Source: Crocosphaera chwakensis CCY0110 (GTDB lineage Bacteria; Cyanobacteriota; Cyanobacteriia; Cyanobacteriales; Microcystaceae). From it: a stretch of 64,000 nt of DNA. The stretch is from the NCBI RefSeq assembly GCF_000169335.1, contig NZ_AAXW01000011.1:76563-140562 (forward strand). Reading direction: 5' to 3'. A program made the translations under genes and the position numbers. This document shows positions 45,872 to 55,600 of this stretch, piece after piece. The notes beneath the pieces are model-generated. The model made no database searches, had not been told where the DNA came from, and saw only the letters and a program-made list of their open reading frames with translations. Each line of letters starts with the position of its first letter. Positions within the stretch are counted from its first letter, which is position 1.

Positions 45872-46132
45872 ATGTGGAAAATCGCTTTAGCTAAAAGAGC
45901 ATTAAAAGATGCTAAAAAGATTAGTTGTTCAGGATTAAAAAGTAAAGTCGAAAAGTTAATAGAAATTTTGAGAACAAATCCTTATCAAAATCCTCCATCC
46001 TATAAAAAACTGACAGGGGATTTAGCTTGAATGTACTCATGAAGAATAAATATTCAACATCGCTTAGTATATGAAGTAGATGAGGAAAACAAGAGAGTTA
46101 AAATTTTAATGATATGGTCACATTATGAATAA
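45872..46132 (+). pseudogene. YoeB/Txe-type toxin gene with two nonsense codons
   Basis: An 86-codon frame with the YoeB layout: MWKIALAKRALKDAKKISCS, NPPSYKKLTGDLA and RINIQHRLVYEVDEENKRVK with WSHYE at the end. Two in-frame TGA codons (46028 and 46040) fall where YoeB reads GDLxGxYSRRINxQHR, each one base change from GGA and CGA. The catalytic C-terminal half is lost from the product, so the toxin is inactive unless stops are read through. The ATG overlaps the antitoxin stop. Confidence 0.85.
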
Positions 46133-46196
46133 CTCAAAATAGTTAAACGTTATAATCTAAGTTAAGAATAATCATATTATTGATTATAAGTTATCT

Positions 46197-48014
46197 TTAA
46201 AGGCCAACTCGCTTTTTACTTAATTTCCGCAACCATAATCCTCCTATAACGGCAATAGTCAATGATACAAATCCTGTGATAGATTGTAGTAGTAAAAAGC
46301 CACCAATAGCGAACATACTACCAAACATAACTAAAATGGCTGCGACTACTTTTAGCATATCATTGCTTAAGTTTTGGGCTGGTTCCAAACCAGTTTTATA
46401 TTGTTGAAGTTGCCAACCCATACCCCCAGGACGAACTTTTCTATAGAAATTTAATAAGGTTTCTTCGTCTTCGGGAGGGGTTAAATACATAACCGTTATC
46501 CATACCACTGCCGTCATAACAGAAATACCCAATAACCGCCAACCAAAGTCAGGAAAAATATTATTAATTGGAGGGTTAATAGTAGTAACTAAACCAATTA
46601 AAAAACCTGCAACCATAGCTGATAACTCAGCAGCAGCATTAATTCTCCACCAAAACCAGCGTAAAATTAATACAAGTCCAGGCCCGGTTCCAATGGCAAT
46701 CACTAAACGAAAGACAGTCCGTACATCTGTAGCATAAAAAGCAGCAATTGATCCTAAAACAGTCACTAAAACCGATGCTAATCTAACCGCATTGGTTAAC
46801 TCTTGGTCTGATGCGTTAGGACGAAGAAAACGACGGTATAAATCATTAGTCAAATAAGAAGCACCCCAATTAATTGATGTAGAAATGGTACTCATAAAAG
46901 CAGCAATTAAAGAAGCGACCACTAACCCTAAAACCACCGAAGGTAAATAGGTTAACATTAAGGTGGGATAAGCCAGTTCTGCATCTTCTAAATTCGGTAA
47001 TAAAACCATCGCAGCTAACGCCGTAATAATCCATGGCCAAGTTCTTACAATGTAGTTAAGAATATTGAAAAACCAAGTGGCTTTTTCTGCTTCTTTAGTG
47101 GCTTCTGTTTCTGTTTGTCCTCTAACCGCTAATAATCTTTGAACAAATTCTCCACCCCCGTCGCTGCGACGAAACGACCACCATTGCACGAAAATATAGG
47201 CAGAAAATGTAGTGGCTGTAATGCCAGCAGCATCATTCCAAGTAAAACTTAAACCCCCATTATGACTAATTGGAATAAACGATAAAACATCAAAATTTGT
47301 GATTTGTTGAACATCGGGGATTAATTGCTGCATTCCCCCTGCATCATTGACCGCAATAATAGCGACTAATGCGGCCCCCAACAATCCTAAGAAAAATTGA
47401 AAAAAGTCCGTGACGACCACACCCCATAACCCTGAAGCCCCAGTATAAATAAGAACAAATATACTTAAGGCGATGACTGTCCAGAGTTTAGTCGCGTCTC
47501 CTGGAGAGAAACCCAAACTTTGCCATAACTGTAAAGCATCTACTACCTTAACCATCGCTAACATGGCGTAACCGATACCGATACAATTGATAGGAACTGC
47601 AAATAAAAAGGCTTTCGTTCCCCGTAAAATGGCTGCTGTAGCCCCACCGTAACGCAATTCTGTTAATTCAGCATCTGTGACCATTTCTGAGCGTCTCCAC
47701 AACCCTGCAAAGACGTAAATAAGAACAATATGGGCAATACCAAAACTCCACCATTCCCAATTTCCTGCAATTCCCCTAGAAGCTACCACACCACAAATAT
47801 ACAAAGGGGTATCGATAGAAAACGTGGTCGCGGCCATACTGGTTCCAGCTAACCACCAGGGAAGATTTCTTCCAGCAATCAATAGATCAAAAGGATTTTG
47901 GGAATTTTTTTCTTGAGATTTTTTAGATTTTGTTTCTCTATGGGACAACAATAACCCCAAGGCCATCGTCGCAAAGAGATATATTAAGACAATAATCCAA
48001 TCTATAAGCTGCAT
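46197..48014 (-). CDS. Sodium/solute symporter (SSF family)
   Basis: A 605-residue transporter with about thirteen hydrophobic segments. The SSF core is clear: AGRNLPWWLAGTSMAATTFS, DTPLYICGVVASRGIAGNWE, GASGLWGVVVTDFFQFFLGL and the later STISTSINWGASYLTNDLYR with the sodium-site Ser/Thr residues. The C-terminal region has extra hydrophobic segments. The substrate (a sugar, amino acid or carboxylate) cannot be read. It diverges from the GT39-like gene. Confidence 0.9.
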   Translation of the reverse strand: MQLIDWIIVLIYLFATMALGLLLSHRETKSKKSQEKNSQNPFDLLIAGRNLPWWLAGTSMAATTFSIDTPLYICGVVASRGIAGNWEWWSFGIAHIVLIYVFAGLWRRSEMVTDAELTELRYGGATAAILRGTKAFLFAVPINCIGIGYAMLAMVKVVDALQLWQSLGFSPGDATKLWTVIALSIFVLIYTGASGLWGVVVTDFFQFFLGLLGAALVAIIAVNDAGGMQQLIPDVQQITNFDVLSFIPISHNGGLSFTWNDAAGITATTFSAYIFVQWWSFRRSDGGGEFVQRLLAVRGQTETEATKEAEKATWFFNILNYIVRTWPWIITALAAMVLLPNLEDAELAYPTLMLTYLPSVVLGLVVASLIAAFMSTISTSINWGASYLTNDLYRRFLRPNASDQELTNAVRLASVLVTVLGSIAAFYATDVRTVFRLVIAIGTGPGLVLILRWFWWRINAAAELSAMVAGFLIGLVTTINPPINNIFPDFGWRLLGISVMTAVVWITVMYLTPPEDEETLLNFYRKVRPGGMGWQLQQYKTGLEPAQNLSNDMLKVVAAILVMFGSMFAIGGFLLLQSITGFVSLTIAVIGGLWLRKLSKKRVGL

Positions 48015-48063
48015 TGTTTAAATTTAGGTTATTTTATTTAAAGTTTGGTTGTGAGGATTTTCT

Positions 48064-49836
48064 GTGTTAAAACTTCAGTCGTCTAAACAGTGGATAAATC
48101 AGTTATCTCAAGTCAATGATTGGGTGTTATTAAGTGTGTGGGTGATTATTGGTGGTATTCTCCGCTTTACAAATTTGGCTGCTAAACCCCCTTGGACCGA
48201 TGAATTTGCCACAATGGTGTTTAGTTTAGGTAATGATTTTCGCTCCGTTCCTTTGAATCAGGTTATTTCATTGGATACTCTTTTGCAACCGCTTCGTGTT
48301 AATGGGGACGCGGGAATCAGTGATGTTGTTTCTTTGTTGTTACAGGAAGATAATCACCCTCCTTTGTATTTTGCTTTAGTTCATTTATGGGTTAAGTTAT
48401 TTCAATCTGCCGGGGAATATGTAGATGTGGGAGTGATGCGATCGCTTCCTGCTTTTTTAGGCATTTTATCTATTCCTGGGGTCTATTTTTTAGGAAAAAT
48501 TGCCTTTCGATCTCGGTTAGTGGGACAAATTAGTGCAGCTTTAATGGCGGTTTCTCCCTTTGGTATTTTTTTGGCACAAGAAGCTCGTCACTATACTTTA
48601 GCTATTTTATTTGTCATTGCTTCTTTACTCTGTTTAATCATTTCTTTGAGACATCTTTATGAACAATCGATTATTCCTTTATGGTTAGTGTTTAGCTGGA
48701 TTTTAATTAATAGTTTTGGATTGTCGGTTCATTATTTCTTTGTTTTAACACTCATTGCAGAAGCTATTACTTTATTCATTCTTGTTTATGCTAAATTTAA
48801 ACACAATTTTTCACAGTTAGGTAAACGAAATTTAATCCGTGTTTCAGCCATTATTTTAGGAACATTAACCACGGGTTTAGTTTTGATATTTTTAGTGATT
48901 CCTCAAGGCTATGGTAATAATATGATCACTTGGATTCATCCTTTAAGTCATATTTTATATGCCATTAGTCCACCTTTCCAATTGTTAGCGGTTTGGGTTC
49001 CCATGTTATCTTTATTGCCGGTTGAATCTGATTTTATTGCTGTTGTTATTCTTTCGGGTTTGCTCTTACTATTATTCTTTATTTGGTTTATTCCTTATAG
49101 TATTCGAGGGATTAAAAAGGGATTACAGTTCAATCAATTTCGTCTTTCCCTATTAATTTTAATGACATTTATTAGTGGAGTTATTGCTTTATTTCTGATC
49201 ATTACTTATGTTATCGGCGTTGATCTAACTCGTGCAGCCCGTTATAGTTTTACCTACTTTCCTGCTGTTATTATTCTCATAGGAGTAAGTTTAGCTCTTT
49301 TATGGAATGAAGTTAAACAAAAAAATAAACAATTACAAGAGAAAGAAACCATTAATCCCCTAATTTTACTAAAAAAACTATACGATAAATTAAACTGTAA
49401 CGGTCAATTAGCTTTTTATGCAGTTTGGTTTATGGGGTTGCTAGGTGCAGTAACAGTTCTGATTAATTTAGGTTATCAAAAATATTATCGTCCTGAACAA
49501 CTAATATCAGTGATTAAAGATAATTCATCTCAACCTGTTCTGATTGCTACCACTCATAAAAGTTTAGTTCAAACAGGGGAAATGATGGGTGTCGGATTAG
49601 AATTAAAGCATAAAAATGAATTAGATGATATTTCTTTCTTATTAATTCATCAAACAAAAAATAATGATCTGCAATCAACTATCAATCTTCAAGAAACAGT
49701 TAATAATCTACCTAGACCCCTAGAAGTTTGGGCCGTCAACTTTAATGCAGCAATAGAGTTAAATAATTGTAAAATTGATACAAAAAAATATCCTTATGTT
49801 GATGGTTATGGATATAAAAGATATATTTGTAATTAA
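48064..49836 (+). CDS. GT39-like polytopic glycosyltransferase
   Basis: A 590-residue protein starting at GTG (48064), with about eleven hydrophobic segments. The first loop has PPWTDEFATMVFSLGNDFRS, the GT39/ArnT-type acidic residue D/E after a short turn, and a later HPPLYFALVHLWVKLF segment, the conserved HxPxY-type motif. EARHYTLAILFV also fits the family. Such enzymes move sugars from polyprenyl carriers at the outer face of the inner membrane. The target is unknown. Confidence 0.85.
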   Translation: MLKLQSSKQWINQLSQVNDWVLLSVWVIIGGILRFTNLAAKPPWTDEFATMVFSLGNDFRSVPLNQVISLDTLLQPLRVNGDAGISDVVSLLLQEDNHPPLYFALVHLWVKLFQSAGEYVDVGVMRSLPAFLGILSIPGVYFLGKIAFRSRLVGQISAALMAVSPFGIFLAQEARHYTLAILFVIASLLCLIISLRHLYEQSIIPLWLVFSWILINSFGLSVHYFFVLTLIAEAITLFILVYAKFKHNFSQLGKRNLIRVSAIILGTLTTGLVLIFLVIPQGYGNNMITWIHPLSHILYAISPPFQLLAVWVPMLSLLPVESDFIAVVILSGLLLLLFFIWFIPYSIRGIKKGLQFNQFRLSLLILMTFISGVIALFLIITYVIGVDLTRAARYSFTYFPAVIILIGVSLALLWNEVKQKNKQLQEKETINPLILLKKLYDKLNCNGQLAFYAVWFMGLLGAVTVLINLGYQKYYRPEQLISVIKDNSSQPVLIATTHKSLVQTGEMMGVGLELKHKNELDDISFLLIHQTKNNDLQSTINLQETVNNLPRPLEVWAVNFNAAIELNNCKIDTKKYPYVDGYGYKRYICN

Positions 49837-50305
49837 TTAATATGATTTGGGGATAAGGAAAGGCTTTTATATTATTGAGAACGCTGTCTATATTGAGAGG
49901 GTTTTTGCTTCTATATCCCTAATTATACAAGGCTTGTAATCCCCAGTGTTAGCTTCCCAGTTTTTCTCAAAGAAACTATCAATTGGATTATTTCGGTAGC
50001 GGTGCAGTTGTACTCGCGTAACGACATCGCAAACAAAGTATTACACCGATTTTGTGAAATATGTGGTAATAAGCTTTTGTAAATTAAGTTGACATTAAAA
50101 TACTTGTCATTTTTAGAAAATGCTATTACCCTTTAATTTAGACTCTCTTATAGAGAAAACTGTAGATCAAAGACAGTCTCATTAGTGACATTGTCTAATA
50201 TTGTCCAAGTTGTTTAATTCTTGTGCCAATATATTATATTGTCCACAGTTTTTTAAGAAAGTCTAGTGTAAACTAGATAAGTAAATTTTTGAAGTTGATT
50301 ACACT
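49837..50305. promoter_or_regulatory. Regulatory region before the PEP-CTERM gene
   Basis: No gene is seen in 469 bases. Just before the PEP-CTERM start there is a direct repeat, ATATTGTCCA at 50198-50207 and 50236-50245 (38 bp apart), and a perfect palindrome CTAGTGTAAACTAG at 50263-50276. These look like operator sites. Confidence 0.45.
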
Positions 50306-51121
50306 ATGAAAAAACAAATTACTCTAGCTGTTTCATTATCCCTTGCGGGTAGTTTAGTCTCTATTGGTAGTGCCGATGCTGCCATTTTTCAAATAGGATT
50401 AAACAGTTTACAGGGTTCAAGTAGTCCTACTGGGGTTTACGGACAAGGTATTGATAGTACAGATACTCCATTCCCCCCAGCCCAAAACTTCTTCGGAACT
50501 GAAATTACAGGTCCTAGTGTCACAATTGCTCCTGATACTCCTGGTGACTTTACAACCTTCGACTATGCCATTATCGAAGATCCATTCGCGGCACCAACAT
50601 CCACTGCTGCTACCTTTGTCACCATTGGTTCAACTGGTGGTTTTTCTCCTATTGGCCCAGGTGCAGCAGGAGACGTTCGTAGCTTTGTATCTGTTGTTGA
50701 ACCCGGAGGAGACGCTGGATTCACTTTTGTTAATGATTTCTTGAGCTATACCTTAGGCGATGGTTTAGACGTAAAAGTTGACCTCAATGGAGTTATTGAG
50801 TCCTCAGCAGGAGCAGGTGGTGCGGTAACTTTTACAGTACCTGTGATTGTAACCGCATTTGATGGTATAGAAACAGAAACTATCGATGGTACTTTCCGAT
50901 TCTCCACGCAAAATATCTCTGCTGCATTCGCTGTAGATGGAGCTCCTTTGGCTACAGGAAACGGTAACGAGATTGATGTATTTACTGGTGGTCAATCCTA
51001 TTCTTGGCAGCTTGATGTTGTTAAAAATGTATCTGTACCTGAACCTTCTAGCATGGTTAGCTTATTAGCTTTAGGTGTTTTAGGTGGTGGAATGGCCATG
51101 AAACGTAAAGTTTCTAAATAA
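50306..51121 (+). CDS. PEP-CTERM sorting-domain protein
   Basis: A 271-residue secreted protein. Residues 1-26 form a signal peptide (LAVSLSLAGSLVSIGSADAA). The mature part is Gly/Thr/Asp-rich with beta-type repeats and low charge. The C-terminus has the PEP-CTERM signal VPEPSSMVSLLALGVLGGGM and a basic MKRK tail, which marks cleavage and envelope attachment by an exosortase (EpsH-like) enzyme. No exosortase gene is in the window. A good terminator follows. Confidence 0.92.
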   Translation: MKKQITLAVSLSLAGSLVSIGSADAAIFQIGLNSLQGSSSPTGVYGQGIDSTDTPFPPAQNFFGTEITGPSVTIAPDTPGDFTTFDYAIIEDPFAAPTSTAATFVTIGSTGGFSPIGPGAAGDVRSFVSVVEPGGDAGFTFVNDFLSYTLGDGLDVKVDLNGVIESSAGAGGAVTFTVPVIVTAFDGIETETIDGTFRFSTQNISAAFAVDGAPLATGNGNEIDVFTGGQSYSWQLDVVKNVSVPEPSSMVSLLALGVLGGGMAMKRKVSK

Positions 51122-51168
51122 AAACATTTTACTTAAAAGCCAATCATTTTTAAGATAATGTAGTTAGA

Positions 51169-51203
51169 CCCAAAGCCTTGATTTAGTAAGGTTTTGGGCT
51201 TTT
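51169..51203 (+). terminator. Rho-independent terminator of the PEP-CTERM gene
   Basis: CCCAAAGCCTT pairs with AAGGTTTTGGG (one mismatch) over an 8-base loop and is followed by CTTTT, about 48 bp after the stop. Confidence 0.75.
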
Positions 51204-51215
51204 ACATGGGAAGGT

Positions 51216-52499
51216 TCATTCATCCCAATCAGGTAAGTTTTTTTCGATATTTAATAAGGGAGGAACTTGGTAAGCGATAACCGTTACCAAAATCGTTAAA
51301 ACACCAGCAATGAAAAACATAAAATTTATTCCTTTTCCTTCCCCAACACCAATAATCTGGCCAACAAAATTACTTACTAAATTATCATTTTGCATCATGG
51401 GTTCAAAGACCCAATCTGCAAGAAAACTCGATGAGATATAGGCTAATATCGTCATGCTTGAATTAGTGGCAGTTTTGAGAGCAAAGATTCTACCTTGGAA
51501 AGAAGATTTGACCTTTTTTTGTAAAATAATAGTCGCAGTTGTATCCACAACAACGGCAGAAAACATAAACATAAACACAGCTAGACCATAAATGCTGATA
51601 GCCGTTTTTAATCCCACTGCTAATAGAGATATTCCTGCTAAAATAGTAAAATTAAGAATTGCCAAAACATATCGTTGATTTTGAGGCCATATACTTAAAG
51701 TTACGCCTCCTAAAATCATACCAATTCCCCCTAAAGACAGCAGAAAACCTAACACTTGAGAAGAAAAATTAGACAGTACGAGAGGGGTAAAGAGAACCGT
51801 AACCATACTAATTAAAAAAGATGTTCCCATCAAAAAGGCAAAAATTAATAATAATGCTGATCTTTGCTTTAAATAGTCAAAACCTTCTATTAACATTGTT
51901 TTCAAAGATGATTGACTAGATAAACCATCAGAATCAACGGAAAGATTAGGAAATCGGGTAATGAGTAAGGTCAATAATGCCACCAAAAATGTTAAAAAAT
52001 CAATCAACAAGATGCCTTTTACAAATAAGGTTCCAAGAAGAACACCAGCCAAAATTGGGGAGATCAAATTAGCACCAGCATCAGCAATTTGCCTTAAACC
52101 ATTAGCTAAGTTTAACTTTTCCTTGGGAACTAATTGACTGATACTAGCTAAAAAAGCTGGTAATTGAAAGGCATTTCCGGTTGCATTAATAAAAAGCGCG
52201 ATATAAATATGCCAAGGTTGTAGGTGTCCCGTACTCGCCAACAGGAATAATCCTAGCGTACTAATGCCTGCACTAATATCCCCTAAAATCATCACTCGAC
52301 GACGATTCCAGCGATCCACCGCAATACCAGCAATCGGGGAAACGAGAACACGGGGTAAAGCGAAACAGAGCGACATTAGTGCGTATTGAGTCACTGACTG
52401 GGTTTCTTGATAAACCCAAACCATCAGCGCGAATGAACTAAGTCCTGAGCCAATTAAGGAGACTAATTGACCCAACCAAATAATCAAAAAAACTTTCAT
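51216..52499 (-). CDS. MFS transporter (NRPS-linked exporter type)
   Basis: A 427-residue major facilitator with twelve hydrophobic segments. The MFS loop 2-3 motif is present as GIAVDRWNRRRVMILGD. The N-terminus (FLIIWLGQLVSLIGSGLSSF, ALMVWVYQET) fits the MFS_3 type often found after nonribosomal peptide synthetase genes. It lies 196 bp downstream of the NRPS on the same strand. Export of the peptide product is therefore likely, by position. Confidence 0.85.
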   Translation of the reverse strand: MKVFLIIWLGQLVSLIGSGLSSFALMVWVYQETQSVTQYALMSLCFALPRVLVSPIAGIAVDRWNRRRVMILGDISAGISTLGLFLLASTGHLQPWHIYIALFINATGNAFQLPAFLASISQLVPKEKLNLANGLRQIADAGANLISPILAGVLLGTLFVKGILLIDFLTFLVALLTLLITRFPNLSVDSDGLSSQSSLKTMLIEGFDYLKQRSALLLIFAFLMGTSFLISMVTVLFTPLVLSNFSSQVLGFLLSLGGIGMILGGVTLSIWPQNQRYVLAILNFTILAGISLLAVGLKTAISIYGLAVFMFMFSAVVVDTTATIILQKKVKSSFQGRIFALKTATNSSMTILAYISSSFLADWVFEPMMQNDNLVSNFVGQIIGVGEGKGINFMFFIAGVLTILVTVIAYQVPPLLNIEKNLPDWDE

Positions 52500-52514
52500 A
52501 AGTTTATAGTAGTT

Positions 52515-52650
52515 ATACCAAATCCGCTTGAGATACCCCCTTTTAAAATTAATAGCTTAAAGCTTTAAAACCCTTCTGCCTCCTGCCCTCTGCCTTCTGC
52601 CTTCTGCTTCTTCTAGAAGATAAGATAGGTTTGAGAACCGGATTTGGTAT
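52515..52650. repeat. MITE-like element with heptamer repeats
   Basis: Terminal inverted repeats ATACCAAATCCG (52515-52526) and CGGATTTGGTAT (52639-52650) are perfect. The interior (about 52573-52612) holds repeats of the CTGCCTT/CTGCCCT type, the heptameric tandem repeats common in cyanobacteria. It is 136 bp with no coding capacity. Confidence 0.6.
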
Positions 52651-52695
52651 TACAACCCCGATAACCTTGACTGAAAGGTCAACAGTCGTTATCCC

Positions 52696-55600
52696 CTACA
52701 TTTCTTTGGCGAGACGAATGGACTGGTTTAAAGCATCTGCTAGAACTTGGACATGGGGAGGTGACATAATGGTCAAATGATCTCCTGGTATGGTTTGAAT
52801 TTGCATAGATTGACTTGTCCATTGTTGCCAACCTAAAGACGGATCACTGGTTTCAACCATAGAGGTAATTTCATCTGAGTCTTTCGCTCGAAATACAGCC
52901 AGATTACCGGAAATGGAGTCTTGGGGAGAATAGACAATTTGACTATTGGTTTTAAACACTTCAAGTAACCCTTTAACTTGTCTGATATCACCTTGAGGAG
53001 CAATCACTTGAGCTTGTTCTAAATAGGTTTTAAAATACTCCAGTTGTCCTTCGTAAGACAATTTTCGTAATTGCTCAGTGGACATTTCAATATTCAGTTT
53101 TTGTAACTTATTGATGATTTGGCTAATATTATAAATCCAATCCGCATCATCCCAGTCTTGTCCAAACTCTTTTGTCTGATTTTGAGGGGCTAAGGCATCA
53201 AAAATAGCCACTAAATCAATTTTTTCACCTTGTTGCTCTAATTGTTTTGCCATTTCAAAAGCAATAGAAGCACCGAAAGAATGACCAGCTAATAAATATG
53301 GGCCTTCTGGTTGAACCGTTTGAATTATTTTAATATACTCGGCTGCGATCGCTTCAATACGAGTCAGAGGGTTAGTTTTTCCATCTAAACCAATGGATTG
53401 TAAACCATAAAACGGCCGATTAGTGCCTAACGCCTTAGCTAAATGATACAAATACAGGACATTACCCCCCACCCCTGGTACACAGAAAAAGGGAGTTCCT
53501 TCCCCATGAGGTTGAATATTGACCAAAGGCGACCAAGCTGACACAGTATCAGATGAGCGTAGTAAATTCGCCAATTCTTCAATCGTAGAATGTTGGAATA
53601 AAGTGGCCAAAGGCAACAATCGATCAAATACTTCACTAATTTTAGAAATGAGGCGAACTGCCAACAAAGAATGGCCGCCTAATTCAAAAAAGCTATCTTG
53701 AACACTAATCGGAGCAAGGTTAAGAATTTCCTCCCAAATCTCCACCAGTTGTTGTTCTAGCCCATCTCTGGGGGGAATAAAGCGTTGCTGAGAACTGCGT
53801 GTGAAAGCAGTAGGAATAGGAAGAGAACGGCGGTCAATCTTACCATTAGGAGTGAGGGGTAGAGATGGCAGCAAGACAAAAGCGAAAGGAATCATATAAT
53901 CTGGTAATTTATCTTTAAGATAATCCCGTAAAGCTTGGCTTAACTTACCTTCTATTGTCATCACTTGCTCGTCATCATCAGGAAAGAGAGGAGATACCAC
54001 ATAAGCCACTAATTGCTTATTATCAAAATGATCTTGACGAACAATGACCACTACTTCTCTAACATCAGGATGTTGAGTGAGAACCCCTTCAATTTCCCCT
54101 AATTCAATACGGAAACCTCGAATTTTTACTTGATGATCGATGCGCCCCAAATATTCAATATTGCCATCGGGTAGATAGCGACATAAATCACCGGTTTTGT
54201 AGAGTCGTGCCTCAGCATCTTGACTAAAGGGATCATTAATAAACTTTTCAGCCGTTAATTGAGGACGGTTTAAGTACCCTTTGCCCACTTGTACCCCGCC
54301 AATATGCAGTTCTCCTACTGCTCCAACAGGAACAGGTTTTAGGGCTTGATTTAGGATATAAAGTTGAGTATTAGCAACTGGTCGGCCAATAGGAACTTTT
54401 TTCAAAGTAGAGTTAGGTTGACATTGCCAATAAGAAACATCGATCGCTGCTTCGGTTGGCCCATAGAGATTATGTAATTCACAATCAAGATGGGCGAAAA
54501 ATCGCTCCTGTAGGTCATAAGGAAGGGCTTCTCCACTACAAATTACCCGTTTTAGACTCGTACACCCAGAAATATCTGGTTCCTCTATAAAGACTTGAAG
54601 CATGGGAGGAACAAAATGAAGAGTTGTAATTTGCTCTTGTTGAATAATGTTCGTTAGATAAGCACTATCTTTATGACCTTCTGGTTTAGCTACTACTAAA
54701 GTTGCTCCTGTCATTAAAGGCCAGAAAAATTCCCAAACCGAGACATCAAAACTAAAAGGAGTTTTTTGCAAAATGCGATCGCTTGCCTCTAACTGATAAG
54801 CCTCTTGCATCCATAAAAGACGATTAACAATACCCCGATGACAGTTCATCGCTCCTTTTGGTTTTCCCGTTGAACCGGATGTGTAAATCATATAAGCTAA
54901 ATGGTCAACGGTGCCAATATGGGGGGGATTATCCGTCGAATAAGTGGCCAAAGACTTCCAATCATCATCTAAACAGAGTAAAGAAGCATCAGTTACAGGT
55001 AATTGATCAACTAACTTGCCTTGGGTTAAAAGCATTGAAACTTTAGAATCTTCGAGCATATAAGCAATGCGATCGCCAGGATAACTCGGATCAATGGGAA
55101 CATAAGCAGCACCTGCTTTGAGAATACCTAACAGACCAATCACCATTTCTAAAGACCGTTCTAGAGCAATTCCCACCAAATTATCGGGTTGAAGTCCTTG
55201 TTCTCTAAGATAATGAGCTAATTGATTAGCCTTAGCATTTAATTCACCATAGGTTAATGATTCTCCCTCGAATTTAACCGCAATTGCTTGGGGTGATTGA
55301 TTAACTTGTGCTTCAATCAGTTGATGTAAACCTTGATTTTCAGGATAATCTCTGCTCGTATCATTCCAGTTCACAAGAATCTGTTGTTTTTCCAACTCTG
55401 TTAACGGTGATAATTCCTGAAGAGAGACTTGCGGGTTAGCAGTGATTGCTTCGAGAATTACCGATAAATGGCCTAACATTCTCTCAATTGTCTCCTCGCT
55501 GAAACGATTGGCCATATAACTCACCATGAACGATAATTCTTGTCCTGGCGCGATCAACAACAGCAAAGGATAGTTTGTCCGCTCAAAAGCAGAACCTTCG

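Larger units (their letters stand above)
41038..45872 (+). pseudogene. YefM/Phd-type antitoxin gene, split by two insertions
   Basis: Three fragments (41038-41103, 44157-44290 and 45821-45872) join without a frameshift into an 83-residue protein. It begins MKQINIKENNSLLSELIDNI and continues with ITVDNQKQAVLVSVNEWNSI and QETLYLLSIPGVKDDLIEGK, the YefM/Phd antitoxin layout, whose EWNSIQETLYLL matches the YefM xYxxLxETxYLL core. The first gap holds the IS4-like element, the second the IS66 element. Its last codon overlaps the toxin start (TGATG). The short open frames at 40972-41196 and 44040-44294 are parts of it mixed with IS sequence. Confidence 0.85.
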
